In this document: piece by piece, positions 49,370-60,781 of the stretch
How the letters are laid out: each line of letters begins with the position of its first letter
Numbering within the stretch: the first letter of the stretch is position 1
Source of the DNA: Symbiodinium microadriaticum
Lineage: Eukaryota; Sar; Dinophyceae; Suessiales; Symbiodiniaceae
NCBI GenBank assembly: GCA_001939145.1
Contig: LSRX01001210.1
Span: 95,352-159,351, forward strand
Reading direction: 5' to 3'
Length of the DNA stretch: 64,000 bases
The notes under the pieces: model-generated
What the model was told of the DNA's origin: nothing
The model's database searches: none
What the model saw: the letters and a program-made list of their open reading frames with translations, nothing else
Position numbers and translations under genes: made by a program

Positions 49370-50084
49370 CAAGGTACATTGAGTCTAAGCTGCAGGGATC
49401 TTCAATATCCTTTATACCCTGAACCCCCAACCCTAAACCGGGAATGGGTTTAGGGTTTAGGGTTTAGGGTGAGGTCGGCCGATGCACAGCGACAACCACA
49501 TCTGAGAGATGGGTGATACAGGGAGCTCAACTCAACGGCGTTGGGGTTTAGGGTTTGGGTTACAATAAGGTTTGGTGTACCTTTTGGCTGGCATGATGAC
49601 GAAAATATGAAGGAACGCCACCGATCAACAAGGAGCACCAGCGATCTCTAAAGTATCAAAGACCCTCCGAATCAATTTCGGGATGTGTCCCTACGAATTC
49701 ATGTAAAGCCTCGTCTCGCTGTGGCACCGGCATTGCTACAATTCAACAGGCTTTACATACAGATTGGTGAAGAATGGATCTAACCCCCAAACCCTAAACC
49801 GAAACCCAACCGGCAGAACCGAAGCTCCAGGTCCGCCAGCCCTAAATCGATAAACCCCAAACCCCAACCCTAAACCTCGACACACTAGGCTCCGAAGCTG
49901 AAACCCTAAATCCTAAACCCTCAATTCCTAACCCTACACTCCCTACACCTCGACACAAGACTCCTAAGCCATAAACCCCTACGAAACCCTCAGATTCATC
50001 TCCCAAGCCTGGAAGCCTAGAGGGCTCGGGCTGCTTCTTCGCTTAATGTTGAGACCCCTACAAGAACATGATAAACCCCTATGT
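49370..50084. other. Non-coding with heptamers
   Basis: TTTAGGG at 49445-49472, CCCTAAA and CCCCAAACC at 49790-49930. No gene supported. Confidence 0.5.
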
Positions 50085-50188
50085 GGGTAAATCTTTAAAT
50101 AAGGGCCCCTTCTAGGGTCCTTCTTATAAGGGTGCCGTACTTTTGTCGGGGTCCCAAAACGGGATCCTAGTTTAGAGAACTACCCATA
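50085..50188. mobile_element. MITE-like element, family B, copy 6
   Basis: GGGTAAATCTTTAAATAAGGG (diverged left arm) and CCTAGTTTAGAGAACTACCC. Confidence 0.75.
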
Positions 50189-50284
50189 TAGCCCTAACAA
50201 AAATTGTACAGCCTGTTAAGCCCCACAAAACACCCTTGAAGGACCTTTTTGGGATTGGGAACTGTTCTTCTGAGCCCCCCCACC

Positions 50285-50425
50285 CGACACCCTCAAACCC
50301 TAAACTCCCAAACCCTGAATTAGGGTTTCGGAGATTACCAAATCCCTAAACTCCCAAACCCCAAACCCTACATTCTAACCCTAAACCCCTAAACCCTCAA
50401 TACGCACCAAACCCTAAAGCCCAAG
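50285..50425 (-). repeat. Telomere-like block, CCCTAAA sense
   Basis: CCCTAAACTCCCAAACC variants. Confidence 0.75.
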
Positions 50426-50534
50426 AGCTCGAGATTTGTTGCACGAAGGCCCGGGCCAAGGAAAAGGCGTAGTTCACCCAAAGCTCGAACATAACTCCTC
50501 ATCAGGCACCGGTTCCGGTGCTGAGGACGTAGAA

Positions 50535-50910
50535 GCTCAGGGTTGAGGGTTCTTAAAGTTTGGTTTTGTTTAAGGGTTTATAGGGTTTAGGATTAAGGGT
50601 GTTTTTGCTCAGGGTTCAGGGTTTGAGCTTTTTTGTTGCTTGGGGGTTTAGGGTTAAGGGTTTAAGGGGCTTAGAATCTAGGGGTTTGGGGTTTAGGGTT
50701 TATAGGGTTTTGGGTTTAGGATTTAAGGGTGTTTTTTGTTTAGGGTTTAGGGCTTGGGGTTTAGAGGTTTGGTTTAGGGTTTAGGGATCAGGGTTTATAA
50801 GGTTTAGGGTTCAAGGTTTAGGGGTGTTTTTTGTTTCGGATTTAGGGCTTGGGGTTTAGAGGTTTGGTTTAGGGTTTAGGGATTAGGGAGGCTCGGAGTT
50901 TAGGGTTCGT
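50535..50910 (+). repeat. Telomere-like higher-order block
   Basis: A phrase of about 115-120 bp (TTTAGGATTAAGGGTGTTTTT...GGGGTTTAGAGGTTTGG) is repeated about three times, with TTTAGGG copies throughout. Confidence 0.8.
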
Positions 50911-51449
50911 CCTGTTGAGGTGTGGTGCAGCTCCTGTTCTGGCACGTAGGGCTTGGGGTTTTAAAGTTGAGGGGTTGCAGTTTCAGTTTCAATTTCAGCT
51001 TCAGGATGAAGGGTCCTTGTGAGCGGTCTGCTGCGGAACAACAAGGGTCCGACAGGGCTTTTTCAAGGGTCTGATTTAAAGGCTTATTTACTGTATTCAC
51101 AAGACTGTGTACGTGCTTCGTGAATGAGTTCTGGAAAACGTCTTGTGACGTTTTATGAGTGTTCTGCTCGCGGGTTCTAGCAGCTTCCATTTCATGACGA
51201 GCTAAAACGGGTCTTTACATGCAACGTGCCGCTAAACCCGACGTTTCGAGATCATATTCGGAACCCCCCTAGCAGCATGGGTCGTTAAGTTTAAACCGTA
51301 AACCCTAAACCCTGAACCCTAAACCCTAAGTGTCAACGATGTACAGGGCCTGGGGCTTTGAGGTCCGCGCTTTAAGGCTGAGGGTCTCGGTCGGGGATCT
51401 ACAGGTGCCCCGGGAAGCCGACGTGAAATCCCTTCAAACCATGTTTAAT
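50911..51449. other. Non-coding
   Basis: A short (TTTCAG)n-like patch at 50980-51003 and CCCTAAA at 51300-51330. Confidence 0.5.
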
Positions 51450-51551
51450 GTAGGGGCCTTCATAGTTACCATAGGGTTTTGGGGTATACCATACTATAGC
51501 TATAAACAGGAGCCCCAAAAAATAGTTTTGGTAATTATTCAGGCCCATATA
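51450..51551. mobile_element. MITE-like element, family D
   Basis: TAGGGGCCTTCATAGTTACCATAGGG at the left and GGTAATTATTCAGGCCCATA at the right. Confidence 0.75.
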
Positions 51552-52525
51552 GCAACCCAAAGCCTTAAACCTTTTTGCGGTTGAAGGGTTGACAGGGCAG
51601 CTGCGCTCCTTCGTGCTGCGAGGGATGATCGACTTCCACCTGCACCCGAAACCCCAAGCTAAGGTGGGTGGTGTGCATGGGCGCTGTCAAAGGGCTCTCC
51701 GAAGCTTCATGCTTTGGGTTACGGTTTAAGGGCTTTACAAGGTTTTTGGTGTCCTTTTGGGTTGTATGAGGTTTTGTGTTTCGGATTTTGGGGGTAGCGT
51801 GGTTTATGCTTGGGAGGCTTTGGGCTTCGCAAGCCTGTTTGGGTTCGGGCACACGAAGGTTCTCCATATATGACTTTAGGCTTCAGGCTTTAGGACTTTT
51901 GTGCTTAGGGTTTAGGGTTCCTGATCTTGTTGAAACTTCTTACTTGCGATCCAAGAGATATCCCTTACTTAGTTACTTCAGGGGTATTAGGCTCTCAAGC
52001 TACTAAACCCAAAAACTATTGAAAGCCAAAATCCGCACCCTGAGTCCTGAAGCCGAAAAGCCTTAAGCCCGAAACCCAAACCGCAGAGAACGCCTGAAGC
52101 AGTAAAACGATGAATCCTTGCGTTCCTTCAGAGATTTCTCCACCCCTCCCCCCTTCCCAAGCTTCCAGACCTAAACCCTAAACCCCTAAACTCCTAAACC
52201 TAAACCCCTAACCCCTAAACCCCCCCAAACCACTTACACCCTCAACCCCGGCCGAAGAGCCTGCTGGAAAAGCTTCAAAGCTTGGCCAAAGTAGTACTGA
52301 GCCTGTGCCATTAGGGTTTAGGGTTTAGGATTTAGGGCTTAGGGTGCAAAGGTCCCCTTCTACCGAGTCTGGACTACTGTACAGTATCTGTATTATGCCC
52401 TGCCCTCAACCCTAAACCCTAAACACGATACACCCTAAACCCTCAACCCTACTCTAACAGACACAGGCCCACTACCAAAACAAGGCTATTAGCTTCTCAG
52501 ATCTCTTTTCCCTGTTGGGGCCACA
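51552..52525. other. Non-coding with heptamers
   Basis: TTTAGGG near 51905, CCCTAAA/CCCCTAAAC at 52175-52240, TTTAGGG at 52314-52345 and CCCTAAA at 52400-52450. Confidence 0.5.
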
Positions 52526-52560
52526 CTAAAAATGATCGTTTTTAATCCTCATTAGGGTTG
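52526..52560. mobile_element. Family K, copy 2
   Basis: AAAAATGATCGTTTTTAATCC then TCATTAGGGTTG, matching 8149-8180 on both sides of the palindrome. Confidence 0.5.
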
Positions 52561-53825
52561 TTGGGCTTTGGGCTTAGGATACTGCTGACGGGCACTGAAA
52601 CTCCTGAAGGTTCGGGTAATCCCCAAACTGGGCAGTAAACCCTAAACCCTAGTCCACAAACCCTGAACCCAAAACCCTAAAAACGAAAAGCTTGAAACCC
52701 TAAGCCCCGTCAACCCAAAGGTCTTTCAGGGTTTGGAGTTGAGGGTTTAGGGGTTAAGGTTCAGGGTGTAGGTTTTTATTGCTTAGGCTTTAAGCTGTAG
52801 GGTGCAGGCATTTGGGTTTACTTTTTAGGGTTTAGACTTAGGGCTTAGGGTTTGGGGAGCTTATATAACCCGACACCCGAAGTGTATTGGTAGTTCTCAG
52901 CTACAGCCAGTTACGGCTGGTATTTGTTTTTACAAAATCACCTGAGGCTCACTATAGCCCCCACCTCGGGTTTAGGGTTGAAGATATTGACTTTCGGATT
53001 CAGAGTTGAGGGTTTCGGATTTCGAGTTAGACTTTAAGCTTTAGGGTTTGGTGCATTCTGAGTAACTGCACATGGTCTGAGGTCTGGGCTTGCGCAGATT
53101 TGGGTTTGGCTTGCGGCTTGCACTAAGCTTCCGAACAGATACCCTTCAGCCCACGTACATCCTCCTCTCAGGCAACAGAGAACCGCGATACAAAGAGCTT
53201 TGAGAGTGGCATCCTGAGTAAGTGAATGAAGTACCCTTGACTCGATCCTACCTACATATCCAACCATAAACCCCATACCCAGTTTAGGGTGTGGGGCATA
53301 TTTCCGACACTAGCTGCCCCATGGCCTGATAGCAATCCGACTTTCGAAGGTTTGATTGGCCGAGCTGGAAGAAGCGCAGTACCTTGGCTGAAAAGTTAAA
53401 CTTCTTAGGGCCTAAGGCTGGGGGCCACCTTGACATATACCGGAAACCCATTTATTGTAGTACCCAGGTACCTCATAGAAACCTTTCTAGAAGCCCTTAC
53501 AGAAACCGTGACAGGACCTCTGCAAGGTTTAGAGCATCGCCTCAATTCAACTCCAAGGCTCTGTCAAAGCTGCTTGACAGAAGCTCCGACGTCGTTGACG
53601 TGGTCGGAAGCACAGGGCCTTGCCGAGTAGTACCCCCAAGCCCAAAATCCAAAACTCTTCAGCCCCGCACCTTTATTCTGAAAGAAACTCAGAGAACTCT
53701 GCAAAATTCACACAACTTGTAGAACCCCTTGGAAGGACCTTTCGAATTCCGACTCAGTCGAAGAACAGCGAAAACAAAAACTATAGAACTTTAACTGCGA
53801 CAACCCTGAAACCGAAATCCTAGAG
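52561..53825. other. Non-coding with heptamers
   Basis: CCCTAAA at 52636-52690 and TTTAGGG-like at 52735-52860 and 52970-53050. The open frames between 53034 and 53823 overlap in several phases without family features. Confidence 0.45.
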
Positions 53826-53827
53826 CC

Positions 53828-53925
53828 GAAAAACCTAAACCCTAAAGCCTGAACCCTAAACCCTGAACCCTAATACCTAAACCCGAAACCCTAAACCCTG
53901 AAGCCGAAACCCTAAACCCAAAACG
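53828..53925 (-). repeat. Telomere-like block, CCCTAAA sense
   Basis: CCCTAAACCCTGAACC repeats. Confidence 0.8.
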
Positions 53926-53999
53926 GATCGCCTTGAGAGCTATCGTTGTCCGTGGCCGGCGTTGGCGTTTCAAAGGAGCCTGGAGCCGGGCAGGGAAAG

Positions 54000-54185
54000 G
54001 GTTCAGGGTTGAGGGTTTCGGGTTCAGGGTTGGAGTTTTGGATTTAGGGCTTTTGGGGTTTTGGGTTTTGGGTTTAGGGCTTTTGGGGTTTTGGGGTTTC
54101 GGGTTCAGGGTTTAGGGTTCAGGGTTCAGGATTTAGGATAGGGTTTAGGGTTCAGGGTAGAGGGTTCGGGGTTTGGATTTTGGGG
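54000..54185 (+). repeat. Telomere-like degenerate block
   Basis: TTTAGGG, TTCAGGG and TTTTGGGGTTTTGGG. The phrase GGGCTTTTGGGGTTTTGGG occurs twice, 31 bp apart. Confidence 0.75.
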
Positions 54186-54370
54186 TTTGTGGGCTCGTCT
54201 TCTTGCTCTTTCGGCAAGAAAGGCTTCATGATGTTAGGGGGGCTGAAGGCTTCAAAAAAATGTTTGCTAGTCGGCCAAGCTTTGTTGTTGCGGAGCCGGG
54301 GGGGGGGGGGACCCTAAACCCTAAACCCTAAAGGGGCGCATTCTATAGAGGCAAGAAGCATTGCTAGGCG

Positions 54371-54552
54371 CCTACTTGGAGGCGTAGTAAGTGGGTCATA
54401 AGTAGAGAGTTATAAGCACCCTTAGGATTTAGGGGTTTAGGGCTTTAGGGTTTTAGGGTTTAGGGCTTAGGGTTTAAGTACCCTAAATGGAGTTACCCTA
54501 TAATTCCAACCCTACTTATAACCGACTAACTCAGTCCCTGGGCCTCCAAGTA
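54371..54552. mobile_element. MITE-like element, family H, copy 2, with TTTAGGG insert
   Basis: CCTACTTGGAGGC at the left and GGGCCTCCAAGTA at the right. The core is interrupted by about 60 bp of TTTAGGG-type repeats (54420-54480) that are absent from the copy at 20689. Confidence 0.8.
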
Positions 54553-56230
54553 CAGCAGGGCTTCGGGTTCAGGGTGCGAGGATTGGGCTGGATGGTCTAG
54601 TGTAACTAGGCCTCATGTTTACCTTTGCTAGGGTGTTTAGGGTTTAGGTTTGGATGGATAGGGCTTGAAGTTCACGGAATGACAGTAATTTCGCATGTCA
54701 GCGGAAACACGGCTGCTTCAAGATTTCCCCATCCAAGTGTTGAACCACAGGCCTACCACAAGCTCTACATACAACCTGAACAGCCCTAAACTCCGCACAA
54801 ACTCAAACCCCCAAACCCTAAACGGCCCGCCATACCCAGATCGCAAAACCCCAAAAAAAATCCTACCAAGATCCTAAAATCAACACGAACCCGAAGGCCC
54901 TCACTGGAGTGCTTTCAAGGTTTAGTTATACATACATACATCTATACACATAAAACATATGTGTGTATATATTAGGGGTTTAGGGTTTAGGGTTTAGGGT
55001 TTATATCTATATACATATAACAATTATTCAAAACCATATTAGGGTACTCAGACCTTATAGGGGGTAGAGGGGCTGGGCAGACGGTACTGGGGTCTACTGC
55101 AGGGTATTGGCTTTATCGGGCAGTAGGCTTTAGGAGGGTAGTGGTTTAGGCGAAACTCCATCTCCCACTAGCTGCTCGGCGGCTTGTTTCTGACTTTCTG
55201 GTTGTGCAGGGCTCTTCGAATAGAGCTTGGGGCTTTTTTTTTTTCAGGGCCTTTTTCCACAGTAATCCTTAGGGCTTAAGGGCCTAGGGATTAGGGTGTA
55301 GGGTTCAGAATTTAAGGACCTCTTTCAACATCGTTATATGGGTTTTGTACAGCGGGTCACATTTCTCAATCGTGCTGTGCTTACCTCAGCTGAACCCGAA
55401 GCTCTACAACAGAAAACAGGTTACCGCCAACAAAACTTAACACAAGGCAACTATTACGCACAAGAAATGAAAAAGCGACCAACAACTAGACTCATTGTAA
55501 GGCAAATAGAACTTAAACCTTAGACTCTGAATCCTGGACCCTAAAACTCTAAATCCTAAACCCTAAACCCCACATACACCCTAGCCTAAACCGAAAAAAT
55601 ATGGTGAAACGCCGGCCTTCCACACTCCCCAATAGCGCTTCCATCTCGCTGCGAGCAGGGATTATGTCTCCTGCGCCTCGGAGCTTGGGGGGGGGGGTGA
55701 AAAATAGGTTGCTTGATGGGTTTAGGGTTTAGGGCTGCAAGGGTTTATGGGGTATAGGGCTTAGGGTTTATAAGGCTTATACGGTTTAGGGCCTAGTTTA
55801 GTAGCTTATGGTTTAGGGTTCAGTAAGCGGATGTAAAAACGGGTTTACGGCTTGAGGGCTTAAGGATTGGGGCTTGAGGGCGCAGGGTTTTGTGGTCGGG
55901 AAACTCCAGTATAGAACTTGCGCCACGATTTGGCCGGTTTGGCCTTTTGTGCAGAGGGCTTTAGGCGGGCCTTAGGTTCAAGGCACATGGGTAGGCATGC
56001 ACAACCTGGGAGTATTGCTGTCTGTAGCTGCAGTTGCTCATCCTGCGCATTTCCCGACATGTGCCTACTCATGCACACAGCCTGGGCCCGGTTCGAGGTT
56101 CTGGGTAAAGGGCTTAGGGCTTAAGGAGAACTGCAGAGCTTAGCTAGGACGATGTCCTGCAACGTCGATGGCAACAGGCGGCATGGCTGGTAGGCCTCAT
56201 GCAGAGGAGAAGAAGTCAGAAGAACTTCCA
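54553..56230. other. Non-coding with heptamers
   Basis: CATA/TATA-type short repeats at 54928-54972 and 55005-55018 enclose four TTTAGGG units (54973-55003), and degenerate TTTAGGG lies at 55715-55830. Frames at 55338, 55918 and 56078 have no recognisable family. Confidence 0.45.
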
Positions 56231-56336
56231 TACTGTTGATGATATAAATCCTGCATTACCTTAAGGACCCTAAACTATGGGAATTAGGGGTATATTCCTT
56301 ATTATGGGTGATGCAAGATTCATACCATCAATCGTA
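56231..56336. mobile_element. MITE-like element, family A, copy 8
   Basis: TACTGTTGATGATATAAATC and GATTCATACCATCAATCGTA; the core CTTAAGGACCCTAAACTATG. Confidence 0.85.
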
Positions 56337-56344
56337 ACGTTACA

Positions 56345-56410
56345 GGTTACCATCCTAAACCCTAAACCCTAAACCCCTAAAACCCTAAACCCCTAAACCC
56401 TAAACATGAA
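56345..56410 (-). repeat. Telomere-like heptamers, CCCTAAA sense
   Basis: CCCTAAACCCCTAAAACCC. Confidence 0.8.
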
Positions 56411-56496
56411 GGTTTGCAGCGTCTGCCCCAAAACCCTAAACTGCTGAACCCACAGGTCGAGGGTTCACGTGCCTGCCACGCCTTCTTCCTGGGTTC

Positions 56497-56584
56497 CCCC
56501 AGTAACCCCTTGATAATAAGGGTACCCTTTTTCCTAGTACTACGAAGCCCCCAAATACAAAGGGCAAAAGGGTACTGCTGGGGA
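56497..56584. mobile_element. MITE-like element, family L, copy 2 (relative of sulfotransferase intron 1)
   Basis: CCCCAGTAACCCCTT at the left and AAAAGGGTACTGCTGGGG at the right. The right ~48 bp aligns with the donor half of the intron at 6170-6078 in reverse complement. Confidence 0.7.
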
Positions 56585-57220
56585 ACCTTGGTTCAGGATT
56601 TCGGGCTGAGCTGTTCGGGTGAGGGATTTAAATTGCCGGGGGTTTTGGGGTGAATGAGTGGTCATCACCTCCCCACCTAACCCCCCATATCCCGTTTTGC
56701 AAGCTACGGCAAACCTCTACTCTATTCATACTCGCCGAAACTTAGGATCTCGATTTCGGGGTTCAGGGTTTAGGGTTTAGGGCTTAGGATGGAGAGTTCA
56801 GCGTCCTAGCCTAAACCCTATCCTAAGCTGCAAGAGCCTACCTGTATAAGGACATAGACTGGTGCATCATAATAAGGAACCCTGAAAAAATTGGATTGTC
56901 TGGTGCTCACACGTAAACTCCGTAAACTCTAAACCCCAAAGCCCAAAAGCCCTAAACCCCAAACCCGAAACTATGTACTCCAACCTAAACCCCGAAACCC
57001 TAAACCCCGCCTGTGCCATGCATGGTGTCCTGGTCTGCGGAGGCAGCGCCTGCTCCCCACCATGCTGAAGCTCTTCACTCGGGCTTAACAGGGTTCTTGT
57101 TTTGGGATTTTCTTGCTGTGCATCGGCCGACCTTACCTGTTGATTCCCGGTTTAGGGTTTTGGGTTGAGGGTAGAAAGGATATTGAAGATCCTTGCAGCT
57201 TAGGCTCAATATGCCTTGGC
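56585..57220. other. Non-coding with heptamers
   Basis: TTTAGGG at 56765-56785 and CCCTAAACCCC at 56930-57008. CAGGGTTCTTGTTTTGGGATTT at 57089 resembles a lone family-C arm. Confidence 0.5.
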
Positions 57221-57328
57221 CGGGCTCTTGGTAAGGGGTTTAAGTTACCATAATGGGATCTATCGTAAAAAATTTGGTTTCCTTATTATGGTAACGTACA
57301 TTTAAAATCCCTTAACAAGAACCCAGCT
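57221..57328. mobile_element. MITE-like element, family C, copy 6
   Basis: CGGGCTCTTGGTAAGGGG at the left and ATCCCTTAACAAGAACCCAG at the right; the core is inverted relative to other copies (GGTTTCCTTATTATGGTAAC on the right). Confidence 0.8.
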
Positions 57329-57736
57329 AAGATTGGGGGTCAGGGTTTAGGGTTTAGGGAATTAATAGGTTTAGAGTCTAGGTTTTATTAAAGAATCTGA
57401 AAGACTACTAACTCTTGTAGCAGTAAGAGAAAGTTGAAAAGCACTGGAAATAATAATGATAATCATAGCTGATGAGTAATTACAGGGTGCAATCCTGGAG
57501 CATTTTCAGTTCTTCGAGCCACACTTACCGCCTGATCCCTCAACCCCGAAAAGGCAGCTTCAGACCTGACCGAATCTTTATTTGTGCACACTCGACACCT
57601 CGACGGCATCGCAGCACTAACGTAGTGGCCTGCATAGCCCGTAAGCAGGGCTGTTCCCTCATAGTCACTGTGTACTTGTGATAGAACATATCCCCGAAAA
57701 CCCGTTGCGGAATAAGGTACTTCATGAACCACACAC
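57329..57736. other. Non-coding, heptamer-poor
   Basis: Heptamers only to 57358. A 91-codon minus-strand frame (57738-57463) has no recognisable family, so no gene is called. Confidence 0.4.
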
Positions 57737-57830
57737 ATTGGGTACTGCCCCCATACAGGAACAGTCGATAGTAGGGCTACTATTCAGGACCCCCTATATC
57801 TACGTCAACCGAATGGGGGGCAGTATCCAA
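57737..57830. mobile_element. Inverted-repeat element, family N (single copy)
   Basis: ATTGGGTACTGCCCCCAT at the left and AATGGGGGGCAGTATCCAA at the right. Inside, GATAGTAGGGCTACTATTC is a second hairpin. Confidence 0.65.
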
Positions 57831-58121
57831 CATACAAAACATTCACAGCAGTTGCTGTGCGCAGAAGAAAGAAAAACGTCCCATCATTTGAGCTGGGTGT
57901 TGCCGGGGATGTAGACGGAATAAAGGTGTTATGGCTCAAACTAGAACCGGTAACAAGAACCCTCACCTAACAGCACTGAAAACCTCAAACCCACAAAACA
58001 AAATAATCGAGGTACACCTATTTGAGATTAAACCTTCTTAATCCCCTGAAACGCCCTCATCCAGCCCTCTAGAAAGCAAGGCTCAAAGATTTTTTTCCTC
58101 CGCGCATGCACCAGCTCAGGT

Positions 58122-58387
58122 ACTATAGGGGTCTAAGTAATTTGAATAGGGTTTTTGATGCATATTCTACTACAGCTATAATAAGGAACCCCCAAATTAG
58201 TATAGGTAATTATTTGGGCCCCTATATTAGTTTATCAGTTGAAACGACACCCTAATATAGGAACCTGGTTAAGAAGCCCTGCGCCTCTATTAGGGTTCTG
58301 TATATGAGTCCTACTATTTTGGGGTTCTAGGCCCAGGGTTTCTGAATCAGAGAGTTCTTTTTATGAAGTTTAGGCCCCTATATTTCT
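58122..58387. mobile_element. Nested MITE-like composite (D carrying E), copy 2
   Basis: Family D (ACTATAGGGGTCTAAGTAATTTG...GGGCCCCTATATTA), then AGTTGAAACGACACCCTAATA, then family E (58258-58357), then a D-type end TTTAGGCCCCTATATTTC. Same arrangement as 13817-14110. Confidence 0.75.
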
Positions 58388-58449
58388 CTGACGCAAGTGG
58401 ATGTTTGGCGTGCATTCGAGGCGTGCCTCCTTTTTGGTGGGGACTCCCA

Positions 58450-58655
58450 GGGCTAGGGTTTAGGGTCTAGGGTTTAGGGTTTAGGGCTTAGGGTTTAGGG
58501 TTCAGGGTTTAGGGCTTAGGGTTTAGAGTTTAGGGCTTAGGGCTTAGGGTTTAGGGTTCAGGGTTTAGGGCTTAGGGTTTAGAGTTTAGGGCTTAGGGCT
58601 TAGGGTTTAGGGTTCAGGGTTTAGGGCTGAGGGTTTAGGGTTCAGGGTTCCCTAG
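58450..58655 (+). repeat. 56-bp higher-order telomere-like repeat
   Basis: TTCAGGGTTTAGGGCTTAGG recurs with a 56-bp period (58501, 58557, 58613), i.e. eight degenerate heptamers (TTTAGGG, TTCAGGG, CTTAGGG, TTTAGAG) copied as one unit. Confidence 0.9.
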
Positions 58656-59984
58656 GGCCATCCTCTGCTTTTTGAGGCTGTCTTGGGCCTCAGAAAGGGG
58701 CACCCTTGGTTTAGTCAGGGGTTTGGCGTTTAGGGCTGGTTGAGTTTCTTCAGGTCTTGGGTTCAGGGTGACATCGCGGCCTCCGGGATTAAAGCTTGAA
58801 ACTTAGAACTCGAGGCTCTGGTGACCTTCCTTCTTCCGGGAGGCCCCCTATTCCACCCTTCCTTCCTAGGAGTATGAGCAACCCTAAACCCTAAACCCTA
58901 AATCCGAAGCTAACTCATAGAGCCCCTTCGGATCCCTACTATAATCCCTATCAGGAGTCTGCAGTGTTCTGAAACCGACACCGATTCGACTATGGTCAAG
59001 AAGGGCTTAGGAGTTCATGGCTCAGGCTTCACTGCTTCAGGGCTCAGGGCTTAGGGTTTAGGGTTTAGGGTTTAGGGTTCAGGAGAGTTTAGGGTTTAGA
59101 ATACCAAAACAAGCTTAGAGGCTGCCTCATCACCTGCCAAGGTGGCTGCAAGCCGCAGGATCACAGCTGTTGCTTATCCTGTAGCTTGCTTCAGCGTGAT
59201 ACTTCGGATGATTTCCGACAGCTCATTCATTTCTCAGGGGCCCAAGGATTGAGATTGTCTGGGTGCTTCAGCACCGGGTTCGCAATGCCCTAGCCCCACA
59301 GTCTAAACGCAAAGCCATCCACCTAAACCTTTAAATTAAGGTTTAGGGTTTAGGGGTTTAGGGGTCTAGGGTTTAGGGTTTAGGGACCTAAATGGAAACA
59401 TGTCATGGCCCGCTGCCCTGCTCATGGTCGTTGCGAGTCCTGCTACTTTTGCTCCTCATTCTTACCCTAAACTGTTGCAGCACGCGGAGCCCTTCGCCCA
59501 ATATAGTGTGAAATAGTGGCCTCAATAAACAGAACGGGTACTGCTCATGTGATTACCACAGCCACTTACTCTAGGCCGTGTGACATCAAGATCCCTGTTA
59601 TGGGGGTGAGGCTACAACCTGTTCAGGTGCCCGTAGCACTGCCTGGAGTCTAGTCTAGCGACTCAGGCTTTCGAGAGCTCATACATCCTTCAAGCAGAAG
59701 ATACCCGCCATACGACAGGGCAACCTGAACCCACGGGGAAGAGTGCAAGCCCTGACAGAAGCTTTAAACCCCAAACCGCTCAGCCCTAAACCCTAATTCC
59801 CGAAGCTAACCCCCAAACCCTACACAACCCTAAATCTCGAACTCCAAACCAAAACAACATAAACTCTTTGTAAACACCCCTACATTAATGATGATACGAA
59901 GATTAAGGTTGGCTTTGCCTTCGGCTCACTGTGCAGTCAGCTGTTGAGAGGATGTACCTGGTGAGGATTCCAGGAAGGCATAAT
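58656..59984. other. Non-coding with heptamers
   Basis: CCCTAAA at 58880-58900, TTTAGGG at 59045-59098 and 59338-59387, CCCTAAA-like at 59765-59840. No gene supported. Confidence 0.5.
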
Positions 59985-60060
59985 GTAGGAGCCTTTATAC
60001 TAATTAGAATAGGGTTTTGGGCTCCTTTATAATGGGTAATTATTCAGGCCCCTATATTAC
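59985..60060. mobile_element. MITE-like element, family D, internally deleted
   Basis: GTAGGAGCCTTTATACTAATTAGAATAGGG at the left and GGTAATTATTCAGGCCCCTA at the right, only 76 bp long. Confidence 0.7.
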
Positions 60061-60426
60061 AGGGCCATTAAGAGATGCTGTAAGGATGTTCTAAGAGGGG
60101 CTCTTCAGTTATCATCGGCGTTTTGTTTTTCTTAAATGGGGTTATATAGGACTTCGGGGAAGGGTGCTAGCTACAAGTATCGCGCTACTGAGGGTTTTAG
60201 TTTTTTGAATTAATACTGAGGAGGGATTCGGGGGAGAATGCCTCAATTAATACCTAAACCGTAATGGGACCCGGATTGACTCACGCCTTCAGGAGGGACC
60301 CTCTCCTAGTCTAGCTTACAGGCCTCGATACGCTCAAAGAAACCAGAACGAGCAGTACCGAAGGACTCGACAGGATCAGTTTTCCAGGTCCAGGGCTTTT
60401 TGACATAAGGTCACAAGTTTATATCT

Positions 60427-60530
60427 GGGTAGTTCTCTAAAGTAGGGTCTCCCTGTTTCAGTCCCATGTATAGTACGGCATCCTTATAAAAAGGACCCCA
60501 AAAGGGACCCTAATTTAGAGAACTACCCAT
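60427..60530. mobile_element. MITE-like element, family B, copy 7
   Basis: GGGTAGTTCTCTAAAGTAGGG and CCCTAATTTAGAGAACTACCC. Confidence 0.85.
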
Positions 60531-60640
60531 CTACCTAAACCCTAAACCCTAAGACAGAGGAACTTTTTCAAGGGGGTTCTCATTGATAAGACTTCTGTCT
60601 AGGTAGGGCTTAAGACCCTGGAGTCCTGAAGCCTAAAGTC

Positions 60641-60743
60641 GGGTTCTTAATAATTAGAGTAGTGTTTCGGGGTATGTTATACGAAAATTACAATAACGAA
60701 CCCCCCGAAATAGAAAAGGTAATTATTAGGGCCCCTATATTAC
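60641..60743. mobile_element. MITE-like element, family D
   Basis: GGTTCTTAATAATTAGAGTAG at the left and GGTAATTATTAGGGCCCCTA at the right; core GGGTATGTTATACGAAAATTAC. Confidence 0.75.
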
Positions 60744-60781
60744 ACCTTGAAAATCTTCTTAAGACCAAGCCTGAAGACCAT

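Noticed and set aside
57463..57914. Overlapping frames near 57.5-57.9 kb as genes
   Set aside because: Both strands open over similar lengths, no family match, and part lies inside an inverted-repeat element.
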